Positions 8,114 to 13,623 of a DNA stretch of 18,660 bases are shown piece by piece (within the stretch, counting starts at the first letter, position 1; every line of letters starts with the position of its first letter). Under the pieces are notes generated by a model that was given only the letters and a program-made list of their open reading frames with translations, did not search any database and had not been told where the DNA came from. A program made the position numbers and the translations under genes. The DNA lies in contig CAYJWS010000020.1 of assembly GCA_964373925.1 (NCBI GenBank), forward strand, positions 1 to 18,660. Direction: 5' to 3'. This stretch comes from CAYJWS01 sp964373925 (lineage in GTDB: Bacteria > Patescibacteriota > Patescibacteriia > Buchananbacterales > GWA2-38-13).

Positions 8114-8647
8114 ATGGATTATAAATTTTCGGAAAGACTTCTTTTGTTAATAGCAGATGCTATCGATATTAATATAAATTTTAGGAACTGGAAAGAGCTT
8201 GCATACATAATGGATAATCCAAAACTTAGGTATCATAGGGTGTGGGTAGAAAAATTTTTTAGAAATAGAAGAAAAAAACAAAAATTCTATTCTGCACTTA
8301 ATAATTTAAAACGAAGGGGTTACATACAAGAACAAGTATTCAAAGACTCAAAAGGATATTTATTGACACTTAAAGGAGAATTTTCTTTATTATCCACAAA
8401 AATTAAAAATTCTAAAAAACAAAAATTTCATGGTAAAAAATGGCTTATGGTATTTTTTGATATTCCAGAAAAAACAAAAAGAACAAGAGAATTATTCAGG
8501 AGGCAATTATATTCACTAGGCTTTGAGCAAATGCAAAAAAGTGTCTGGGTATCTCAATATAATATCCGAAAAGAGATAGAAGAGATAATAAAAATTTTAA
8601 AAATAAGCAAATTTGTAAAAATACTAAGAGTGGAAAAATACAAATAA
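8114..8647 (+). CDS. PaaX-like protein: winged helix plus Cas2-fold domain (copy 1)
   Basis: A 177-aa basic protein. Residues about 55-90 fit a winged-helix DNA-binding segment (ALNNLKRRGYIQ...GYLLTLKG). Residues about 108-177 fit the Cas2/PaaX C-terminal ferredoxin-like fold: KWLMVFFDIPEK, then R-x-LFRRQLYSLGF and QKSVWVSQYN. D116 occupies the place of the Cas2 metal-binding Asp. Known relatives include PaaX transcriptional repressors and Cas2 of CRISPR adaptation; there is no cas1 or CRISPR array here, so a repressor, or a nuclease acting on the flanking palindromes, is more likely. It aligns without gaps over its whole length with the protein at 12954-13490. No SD precedes the ATG. The stop codon lies inside the downstream palindrome. 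Very Lys- and AT-rich. Confidence 0.8.
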   Translation: MDYKFSERLLLLIADAIDININFRNWKELAYIMDNPKLRYHRVWVEKFFRNRRKKQKFYSALNNLKRRGYIQEQVFKDSKGYLLTLKGEFSLLSTKIKNSKKQKFHGKKWLMVFFDIPEKTKRTRELFRRQLYSLGFEQMQKSVWVSQYNIRKEIEEIIKILKISKFVKILRVEKYK

Positions 8648-8689
8648 ATATCGTCATTTTAAGCTATCGCTTAAAATGACGATATTTAT
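8644..8689. repeat. Downstream perfect palindrome of cassette 1
   Basis: Perfect 21-bp stem (8644-8664 with 8669-8689) with 4-nt loop TATC; the core arm is TCGTCATTTTAAGC. It includes the stop codon (8645-8647) and lies between two convergent genes. No T-run follows on either strand, so it is not a typical intrinsic terminator. Confidence 0.9.
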
Positions 8690-8730
8690 AAGATATGACT
8701 ACTTTTATCTTAACAAAAACTATGAATCAA

Positions 8731-9609
8731 TTATTGAAAAAAAATCTTTGAATTTTTAAATGTAATTTCTGCAACTTCTTCAAAGGTTTTTCCCTTAATC
8801 TCCGCGATCTTTCGCGCGACATATTCCACATATTGGGGCTGATTTCGTTTTCCGCGGTATGGCTCCGGCGCGAGATACGGGCAGTCGGTTTCTATAAGCA
8901 ACTGCTCAAGGGGAATAGTATCGCGCACCATAGTCTGATACAGTGCATTTTTTCCGCCCGTCGTTCGGGACCCTGAGGGATCCCCACTCAGCCCTGAGCT
9001 CATGGCCGAAGGGTCAGACCCTGAATGGGAGGCGGATCCGCCTTTGGCGGAAAATGTAATAATTCCCGTAATACCGATATAATATCCTAACTCTAAAAAT
9101 TTTTTAGCGTCGTCTTGATTGCCAATAAAACAATGAACAACTGCTCGCTTCACCTTTTCCTTTTTTACTATTTTAAAAATTTCTTCATAGCAGTTTACCG
9201 TGCCATCCTTGGAATTTCTTCCATGAATAACTAAAGCTAAGTCAAACTCTTTCGCCAGACGAATATGCTGTAAAAAAACTTCTTTTTGTATTTCAAAATG
9301 CTCTATTGAATGGTAAAAATCAATTCCCGTCTCCCCTATTGCAACAACTTTTTTTGATGATTGCGCTAAATCAGAATATTTTTTGTAGTCAAACGCGTGT
9401 TCTTTTTCATGCGCGTGCGTCGGATGAAGCCCCACGGCGGAAAACGCATGTTTATAATCTCGCGCGATCTCAACTCCGCGCTTGCTTGTTTCGTACTGCG
9501 AGCCGATATTCACCATCCAAATATTATTTTTTTCGCAATCTACAATAACATCTTTATAGTCGTCTTTAAATGCATCAAAGTTAAGGTGGGCATGGGAGTC
9601 AAAAAGCAT
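8731..9609 (-). CDS. tatD: TatD-family metal-dependent DNase, with an in-frame palindromic insert
   Basis: A 292-aa TIM-barrel hydrolase of the TatD family, a divalent-metal DNase with proposed 3'-5' exonuclease activity in DNA repair. Metal-site motifs are all present: SHAHLN (H6, H8), GETGID (E93), VIHGR (H129), VVHCF (H159) and ETDCPYLAP (D242), followed by YRGKRNQP. Family members are about 255-265 aa; the excess is explained by a low-complexity Gly/Ser block at residues about 188-219 (KGGSASHSGSDPSAMSSG...) between GITGIITFS and the ETDCP strand, encoded by GC-rich palindromic DNA at 8953-9048. Because the flanking motifs are intact and in frame, the protein is probably functional. It is the last gene of the rsmI-metG-cvpA-tatD run. 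No SD is seen before the ATG. Confidence 0.93.
   Translation of the reverse strand: MLFDSHAHLNFDAFKDDYKDVIVDCEKNNIWMVNIGSQYETSKRGVEIARDYKHAFSAVGLHPTHAHEKEHAFDYKKYSDLAQSSKKVVAIGETGIDFYHSIEHFEIQKEVFLQHIRLAKEFDLALVIHGRNSKDGTVNCYEEIFKIVKKEKVKRAVVHCFIGNQDDAKKFLELGYYIGITGIITFSAKGGSASHSGSDPSAMSSGLSGDPSGSRTTGGKNALYQTMVRDTIPLEQLLIETDCPYLAPEPYRGKRNQPQYVEYVARKIAEIKGKTFEEVAEITFKNSKIFFQ
8953..9048. repeat. GC-rich palindromic repeat inserted in frame in tatD
   Basis: About 96 bp, strongly GC-rich against an AT-rich background and packed with short palindromes: CCCT-G-AGGG (8971-8979), CTCAG-CC-CTGAG (8987-8998), TGAGCTCA (8995-9002), GGGTC-A-GACCC (9011-9021), GGCGGATCCGCC (9031-9042), and TCCGCC-TTT-GGCGGA (9037-9051). 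It encodes the non-conserved Gly/Ser block of TatD. Ends are estimated from the protein alignment. Confidence 0.75.
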
Positions 9610-9622
9610 AATTATAAAAATT

Positions 9623-9693
9623 ATGAATCAAGAATCATGAATAAAAAATTATATACTCAAGCCATGATTCATTATTCTTAATTCTTGATTCGT
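9623..9693. repeat. AT-rich inverted repeat between cvpA and tatD
   Basis: Arms of 22 nt (ATGAATCAAGAATCATGAATAA at 9623-9644 and its near complement at 9672-9693, about 19/22 matching) around a 27-nt loop. Each arm itself stutters on GAATCA/GAAT. It occupies most of the tatD-cvpA gap. Confidence 0.65.
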
Positions 9694-9704
9694 ATCTTTG
9701 ATAT

Positions 9705-10223
9705 TTATTGTATCGGATTAATAGATACAAATATTTTCGGCAACAGTGGCGTCAGCACTTTCGCAACGGCCATAAGCCAAAGCGCTATTTGCGAGTGGCC
9801 AAGCTCTCTCGTAAGCCACGAAGAAAAAGGAAACTGCGCTAAAAATATAAGAGTCACGCCCAAAATCAAGGCTGATTCAATAAGCCCCAAGAGCGCGCCA
9901 GCGACTCTATTGATTGTTTTTAAAAATGGAATTATCGTGAAAAGCTTATATACCTTGCTTATAATATAAAAAAGAAATCCTACAAGTTTTGTCACTACGG
10001 CATAAATTACAACAAAGGAAACAACGTAAGCGAGATTTTGCTGGTTAAAAACATATTTCGCGATTCCATCGCCGACGTCTTTATAAAATATCCCGCCTAG
10101 CCACACTCCCAAAAAAAGCCCGACGATAGAGCCCAAGGCTTCTATAAGCCCTACAAAAAAACCAAACGCTACAAAAAGGCACATGATAACAAGTAATATA
10201 AGATCAAGGATGGAGAGGAACAT
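9705..10223 (-). CDS. CvpA-family integral membrane protein
   Basis: A 172-aa protein with four predicted membrane spans (about residues 4-26, 28-48, 66-90 and 105-130), matching the CvpA/colicin V production family in length and layout. Typical features are the N-terminal segment (LDLILLVIMCLFVAFGFFVGL), the Gly-rich second helix (GSIVGLFLGVWLGG) and a fourth helix beginning NRVAGALLGLIESALILG. Enteric CvpA affects colicin V secretion and envelope homeostasis; the molecular role is unsettled. It lies between metG and tatD on the same strand, and is presumably co-transcribed. No SD precedes the ATG. Without a search the family call rests on topology, length and the conserved GALLG helix. Confidence 0.75.
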   Translation of the reverse strand: MFLSILDLILLVIMCLFVAFGFFVGLIEALGSIVGLFLGVWLGGIFYKDVGDGIAKYVFNQQNLAYVVSFVVIYAVVTKLVGFLFYIISKVYKLFTIIPFLKTINRVAGALLGLIESALILGVTLIFLAQFPFSSWLTRELGHSQIALWLMAVAKVLTPLLPKIFVSINPIQ

Positions 10224-10230
10224 ATATTGT

Positions 10231-10260
10231 TAGTGAATAGTTTGTGGTTGGTAGTGAATA
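10231..10260. repeat. Short stutter repeat between metG and cvpA
   Basis: TAGTGAATA occurs at 10231-10239 and 10252-10260 with related GTTTGTGGTTG between, filling most of the 43-nt gap between the metG stop codon and the cvpA start codon. Confidence 0.5.
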
Positions 10261-10266
10261 AAAATT

Positions 10267-11751
10267 TTAATTTATTCTGGGAAAAAGCGGATCGCCTTTT
10301 TTAATTTGTTTCTGTAAAAACACTTCTTCGATCTTTTTGGCTGTTTCGGGTAAAAATACTTCTAACAATTTCGCAACTTCAAAAATTCCGCTTGCAGATT
10401 TTTGTAAAACTTCTGTGAGCTCTTTTGTTTTTCCATGTTTTGCAAGCGCCCATGGCTCTTTTACAGAAACATACTGGTCAAGTTCTGTGATTTTTTCCCA
10501 AATAAACTTCATTGCCTTATCAAACTGAAAATTACTGAGATATTTCTCAATTTCTTTACTATAACCCCCTCTGTCTTCTCCCCCTCTTGAGGGGGAGACT
10601 AAGTGGGGGTCTTGATTTTTTGTTTTATTGATTTTTTGTTTTATTGTTATATTGTTTTGCTCAATCAATCCCGTTACCCTGCTCACTAAATTTCCTAGTC
10701 CGTTCGCTAAATCCGCCGTATAGGCGTCTTCAAATTTCTGTATACTAAAATCACTATCCTGCACAGGATGGATATATCGCAAAAGGTAGTAGCGCACAGG
10801 ATCAGTGCCGTATTTTTTCGCAAGTTCGTTCGGATCAATAACATTTCCCAAAGATTTTGACATCTTTTGCCCTTCTAGATTGATATAACCATGCACAAAC
10901 AGTTTTTTTGGAAGTTTTATGCCAGCAGATAAAAGCATGGCGGGCCAATATATCGCATGAAAACGAATAATCCCTTTCCCTATAACATGAAGATCGACGG
11001 GCCAATATTTATCATATTTTTTTTCATCTCCCCCGTAATCTAATGCGGTCAGATAATTGGCAAGCGCGTCAAACCAAACATACATAATCTGACTTGGGTC
11101 GCCCGGTACAGGCACGCCCCAGCCCTTGGCACGCTCCTTAGATCGAGATATGCTAAAGTCTTCCAACCCCATTGTAATAAAGCTCAAAACTTCATTCTTT
11201 CTGGTTTCCGGAATAATCTTATATTCGTCTGATGAAATTATTTTTTCAAGTTTTTTTTGATAATTTGAAAGTTTAAAAAAATAATTTTCTTCTTCAACTT
11301 CCTCCAACGGCTTGCTATGTTCCGGACACTTGTCGTTAACCAATTCCTTCTCGGTATAAAATTGCTCGCACCCCACACAGTAAAGCCCTTTATATTTCTT
11401 TTTATAGATATCTTCTTTCTTGCACAAACTCCAGAGCTTTTGCGCGCCCAAAAAGTGCCTCTCTTCAATGGTGCGGATGAATTCGTCATTAGAAATATTC
11501 AAAGCTTTTGTCAAATCAATAATTTTTTTCGTATTGCGATCAACTAATTCGCTGGTTGAAATATTTAAAGCTTCGGCGGCCTGCACGTTTTTCAAACTAT
11601 TCTCATCGGCTCCTGTTAAAAAAAATACCTCCTCCTTTTTCGCACGATGATACCGAGCCAAAACATCCGACTGGACAAATTCCAAAGCATGGCCGATATG
11701 GGGATTGGCGTTGACGTATGGGATGGAAGTTGTGATGTAGAACTTTTTCAT
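10267..11751 (-). CDS. metG: Methionyl-tRNA synthetase, with an in-frame palindromic insert
   Basis: Charges tRNA-Met with methionine in the cytoplasm. Class I signatures are clear: NANPHIGHA near the N-terminus and GQKMSKSLGN near residue 298. A single zinc knuckle CVGC...CPEH (about residues 125-144) and the WFDALANYLTAL segment fit MetG. The ATG at 11751 (MKKFYITTSIPYVN) is preferred to an in-frame TTG at 11757, which would add only two residues and lies in the flanking inverted repeat. About 494 aa, without the C-terminal dimerisation (EMAP-like) domain found in some homologues. The anticodon-binding domain carries a non-conserved stretch (KTKNQDPHLVSPSRGGEDRG) encoded by palindromic DNA at 10561-10617. 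No SD. The neighbours rsmI upstream and tatD downstream match a common bacterial gene order. Confidence 0.97.
   Translation of the reverse strand: MKKFYITTSIPYVNANPHIGHALEFVQSDVLARYHRAKKEEVFFLTGADENSLKNVQAAEALNISTSELVDRNTKKIIDLTKALNISNDEFIRTIEERHFLGAQKLWSLCKKEDIYKKKYKGLYCVGCEQFYTEKELVNDKCPEHSKPLEEVEEENYFFKLSNYQKKLEKIISSDEYKIIPETRKNEVLSFITMGLEDFSISRSKERAKGWGVPVPGDPSQIMYVWFDALANYLTALDYGGDEKKYDKYWPVDLHVIGKGIIRFHAIYWPAMLLSAGIKLPKKLFVHGYINLEGQKMSKSLGNVIDPNELAKKYGTDPVRYYLLRYIHPVQDSDFSIQKFEDAYTADLANGLGNLVSRVTGLIEQNNITIKQKINKTKNQDPHLVSPSRGGEDRGGYSKEIEKYLSNFQFDKAMKFIWEKITELDQYVSVKEPWALAKHGKTKELTEVLQKSASGIFEVAKLLEVFLPETAKKIEEVFLQKQIKKGDPLFPRIN
10561..10617. repeat. Palindromic repeat inserted in frame in metG
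   Basis: Inner hairpin TCTCCCCCTC-TT-GAGGGGGAGA (10577-10598, 10-bp stem) nested in an outer inverted pair ACCCCC (10564-10569) / GGGGGT (10605-10610). It is followed by two tandem copies of GATTTTTTGTTTTATT (about 10614-10645). It encodes the peptide DPHLVSPSRGGEDRGG, absent from typical MetG sequences. Confidence 0.75.
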
Positions 11752-11755
11752 TATC

Positions 11756-11788
11756 AAGTAATCTGTAAAGAGTAAAAAGTAATAAGGA
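11756..11788. repeat. Left 33-nt inverted-repeat arm of the IVS-like cassette
   Basis: Reads AAGTAATCTGTAAAGAGTAA then AAAGTAATAAGGA. It starts five bases upstream of the metG ATG. Confidence 0.75.
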
Positions 11789-11793
11789 ATCTG

Positions 11794-12170
11794 CTAGTCA
11801 ATCTGTTTTGACAAAGAGTTAACTAAACCGTTAATTAGTTTTTTTGTTTCTTCAAATCGTAAAATGAATGATTGAAAATCTTGTTCTTTGATATATTGTA
11901 AATCTTTACATAAAAATAAGATACTTTGAATTTCCGAGACCGAACCACGTGATTGATAATAGAAACGAATTTTATCCTTATAATAATATCTACTAAATCC
12001 TTCCGCTATATTAGAGCTAATGGATACTGAGGCGCGCCGTAATTGTGAAATAATGCCAAACCTTTCATCGTCCGGAAATTCTTAGTAATCAAATAAATTT
12101 CCAAACAAAGCTTATTTCCGACCTGCCATGCTTTCAAGTCCCAAAAATTCTTGATTTTATTTTCCTCCAT
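11794..12170 (-). pseudogene. Frameshifted four-helix-bundle protein (23S rRNA intervening-sequence protein family)
   Basis: Translation from an ATG at about 12170 gives MEENKIKNFWDLKAWQVGNK and continues to LITKNF, where the frame is lost and soon reaches a stop. In the next frame the typical family continues: DDERFGIISQLRRASVSISS, then NIAEGFSRYYYKDKIRFYYQ and a C-terminal helix ending in the stop at 11794-11796. A single missing base around 12083-12088 (AATTTCCGGACG; one more base restores KNF-PDDERF) accounts for it. The DLKAWQ and SIAEGF-like NIAEGF motifs identify the S23/IVP family, named for ORFs in 23S rRNA intervening sequences; the function is unknown. It is either a pseudogene, a sequencing error, or subject to frameshifting. 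Start coordinate is accurate to about one base. Confidence 0.8.
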
Positions 12171-12171
12171 A

Positions 12172-12204
12172 TCCTTATTACTGATTACTCTTTACTTTTT
12201 ACTT
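12172..12204. repeat. Right 33-nt inverted-repeat arm of the IVS-like cassette
   Basis: Reads TCCTTATTACTGATTACTC then TTTACTTTTTACTT. It contains the rsmI stop codon (12199-12201) and abuts the start of the four-helix-bundle gene. Confidence 0.75.
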
Positions 12205-12861
12205 TCCTCTTACAACAACCACAAACTCGCCAAGTGTTTTATCTTGTGCTAATTTTTCCAGTACGTCAGAAATACTTCCGCGATATGTTGTTTCAAACTT
12301 TTTTGTTAGCTCTCGCGCGACAACTATTTCTCTTGAATCGCCAATAATTTCTTTCATCATCTCAAGTGTTTTTAGTATTCTGTGGGTTGACTCGTAAAAA
12401 ACAGAGGTGATATCGCTCTCTTCCATCTTTTTCATTAACGTCTGCTTGCCCTTTTTATGAGGCATAAAGCCGTGAAAAATAAATGAGTCGGCAGGAAAGC
12501 CCGAGACCGAAAGCGCCGAAATAACTGCGCTTACCCCGGGTATTGGAATCACTTGAATTCCCTCCTTCACCGCCGCCTCAACCAGCTTGTTTCCGGGATC
12601 GGAAATTCCAGGAGTGCCCGCATCTGATACAACCGCGATATTTTTTCCTTTTTTTAATTCACTTACTAAATAATCAACCTTCTGCGCTTTTGAGTGCTCG
12701 TGATAACTTATGGTCGGCTTTTCAATCTTGTAGTGGTCCAAAAGAATTTTCGTGTGCCTTGTATCTTCGCACGCAATAATATCCACTGATTTCAAAATCT
12801 CTAAAGCACGCAAAGTAATATCCGATAAATTGCCTATGGGTGTGGCTACGATATATAACAT
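12199..12861 (-). CDS. rsmI: 16S rRNA (cytidine(1402)-2'-O)-methyltransferase
   Basis: SAM-dependent methyltransferase of the tetrapyrrole-methylase fold that 2'-O-methylates C1402 in the decoding centre of 16S rRNA. The N-terminal LYIVATPIGNLSDITLRAL signature is essentially diagnostic, followed by CEDTRHTKILLDHY, VVSDAGTPGISDPG, and the PIPGVSAVISALSVSGFPAD SAM-site loop. STHRILKTL and REIVVARELTK are also conserved. About 220 aa, somewhat short relative to E. coli RsmI because the C-terminal extension is absent, as in many bacteria. I chose the ATG at 12861 since the family begins just before LYIVATPIGN; an in-frame ATG at 12876 would add only MHYAI. No SD favours either. First gene of the run toward metG-cvpA-tatD. 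Confidence 0.95.
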   Translation of the reverse strand: MLYIVATPIGNLSDITLRALEILKSVDIIACEDTRHTKILLDHYKIEKPTISYHEHSKAQKVDYLVSELKKGKNIAVVSDAGTPGISDPGNKLVEAAVKEGIQVIPIPGVSAVISALSVSGFPADSFIFHGFMPHKKGKQTLMKKMEESDITSVFYESTHRILKTLEMMKEIIGDSREIVVARELTKKFETTYRGSISDVLEKLAQDKTLGEFVVVVRGK

Positions 12862-12915
12862 AATAGCATAATGCATTTAAAATAACACAAAATAAAAAAT
12901 ATTTCAACTCATTAA

Positions 12916-12955
12916 AGATTTGTCATATTTGACGATCGTCAAATATGACAAATCT
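12916..12955. repeat. Downstream perfect palindrome of cassette 2
   Basis: Perfect 40-bp palindrome without a spacer, centred on GACGATCGTC (12931-12940), with outer arms AGATTTGTCA / TGACAAATCT. It overlaps the stop codon of the PaaX/Cas2-like gene (TAG on the minus strand, 12956-12954). No T-run follows. Confidence 0.95.
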
Positions 12956-13490
12956 ATAAAATCATTTTTTTTATGATGAGTGGTTTTGCGTATTTATCCA
13001 AACCAAGCTCATTGATAATTTTAGAAAGCTCATTATTGACATCAAATGGGCTCATCCAAACGCTCTTTTGCACTTGCTCAAAGCCTAAATTAATGAGCTT
13101 GGACCGAAAAATATTTCTTGTACGCCGCAGTGTTTCGGGTACATCATAAAAAACAAGTATCCAGTTACCAGAAGATAATTTTTTCTTCTTTTTCAAACGT
13201 ATTTGAGCATCAAATACCTTGAGTCTTCCTTTAAGAGTTAAAAAGTAGCCCTCTGTTTTATCAAAAACCTTTTTTTGTAAATAGCCTCTCCGACTTAAAT
13301 TATGTAATGCCATCTGTATTTGCTGTCTTTTATTTCTATTATCGAGATATTTTTCTAGCCAACGTCGGTGATATCCTAACTTAGGATTATCTAAGAGTAA
13401 CAAAGCTTCCTGCCAATTCCTAAACTTTATATTCAAGTCAATCACGTGCGCAATAAATAAAAGAAGTTTATCGGTTAATCTTTCTTTCAT
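12954..13490 (-). CDS. PaaX-like protein: winged helix plus Cas2-fold domain (copy 2)
   Basis: A 178-aa paralogue of the protein at 8114-8647, collinear without gaps. Shared blocks include NIKFRNWQEA, DNPKLGYHRRWLEKY, ALHNLSRRGYLQ (wing/recognition region), GYFLTLKG, NWILVFYDVPET with D116, and INLGFEQVQKSVWMSPFD. The C-terminal part has the Cas2/PaaX ferredoxin-like pattern, with the Cas2 Asp kept. Likely a DNA-binding repressor, or a nuclease acting on its flanking palindromes. The promoter -35 lies in the upstream palindrome and the predicted transcript would start within a few bases of the ATG, so the mRNA may be leaderless. The two paralogues have diverged well beyond a recent duplication. 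Confidence 0.8.
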   Translation of the reverse strand: MKERLTDKLLLFIAHVIDLNIKFRNWQEALLLLDNPKLGYHRRWLEKYLDNRNKRQQIQMALHNLSRRGYLQKKVFDKTEGYFLTLKGRLKVFDAQIRLKKKKKLSSGNWILVFYDVPETLRRTRNIFRSKLINLGFEQVQKSVWMSPFDVNNELSKIINELGLDKYAKPLIIKKMIL

Positions 13491-13498
13491 ATAAATAT

Positions 13499-13527
13499 AT
13501 AATAAAACAAAAATTTATACTTGTCAA
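13499..13527 (-). promoter_or_regulatory. Promoter of PaaX/Cas2-like gene 2
   Basis: Minus-strand TTGACA (13527-13522), 17-nt spacer, TATTAT (13504-13499). The -35 is part of the outer arm of the palindrome at 13521-13552, so binding there would occlude RNA polymerase. Confidence 0.65.
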
Positions 13528-13552
13528 AATAGACGATCGTCAAAAATGACAA
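13521..13552. promoter_or_regulatory. Upstream imperfect palindrome of cassette 2 (candidate operator)
   Basis: TTGTCA (13521-13526) and TGACAA (13547-13552) flank the 10-bp palindrome GACGATCGTC (13532-13541); four intervening pairs mismatch. Same core and arms as the perfect palindrome at 12916-12955. Confidence 0.7.
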
Positions 13553-13623
13553 ATTATGTATTCATATTTTGTAACGTAAATTTTTATTTGTAACATTTTT
13601 TATTTTTTTCAAAAAATATTTTG

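Larger units (their letters stand above)
8027..8689 (+). mobile_element. Palindrome-bracketed PaaX/Cas2-like cassette, copy 1 (proposed)
   Basis: A single gene (8114-8647) lies between an imperfect palindrome at 8027-8058 and a perfect one at 8644-8689. The two ends share TCGTCATTTTAAGC, and their loops are reverse complements (GATA upstream, TATC downstream), so they behave as terminal inverted repeats. That it is a unit is inferred from the matched ends and from the second cassette at 12916-13552; mobility is not shown. Confidence 0.45.
11756..12204. mobile_element. Inverted-repeat-flanked four-helix-bundle (IVS-like) cassette at the rsmI-metG junction (proposed)
   Basis: A degraded four-helix-bundle gene lies between 33-nt inverted repeats at 11756-11788 and 12172-12204. 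The arms match at 28 of 33 positions when one is complemented, sharing GTAAAGAGTAA and AGTAATAAGGA. The right arm includes the rsmI stop codon and the left arm ends next to the metG ATG, so the insert sits exactly at the gene junction. This is the layout of 23S rRNA intervening sequences, but in an mRNA context. Its status as one unit is inferred. Confidence 0.5.
12916..13552 (-). mobile_element. Palindrome-bracketed PaaX/Cas2-like cassette, copy 2 (proposed)
   Basis: A single gene (12954-13490) between a perfect 40-bp palindrome downstream and an imperfect one upstream, inserted between uvrC and rsmI. Both ends share TTGTCA...GACGATCGTC...TGACAA (28 of 32 positions identical). The layout repeats that of 8027-8689 with a different palindrome sequence. 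Mobility is inferred, not shown. Confidence 0.45.

Noticed and set aside
8114..8647. Cas2 of a CRISPR-Cas system
   Set aside because: The fold resembles Cas2, but there is a fused winged helix, no cas1 and no repeat-spacer array anywhere in the window.
8644..8689. Intrinsic terminator for the convergent genes
   Set aside because: Excellent stem but no T-run on either strand, and the sequence matches the upstream palindrome, which points to a protein-binding or element-end role.
11757..11757. TTG start for metG
   Set aside because: The ATG two codons later gives the usual MKKFYITTSIPYVN start, and the TTG lies in the inverted-repeat arm.
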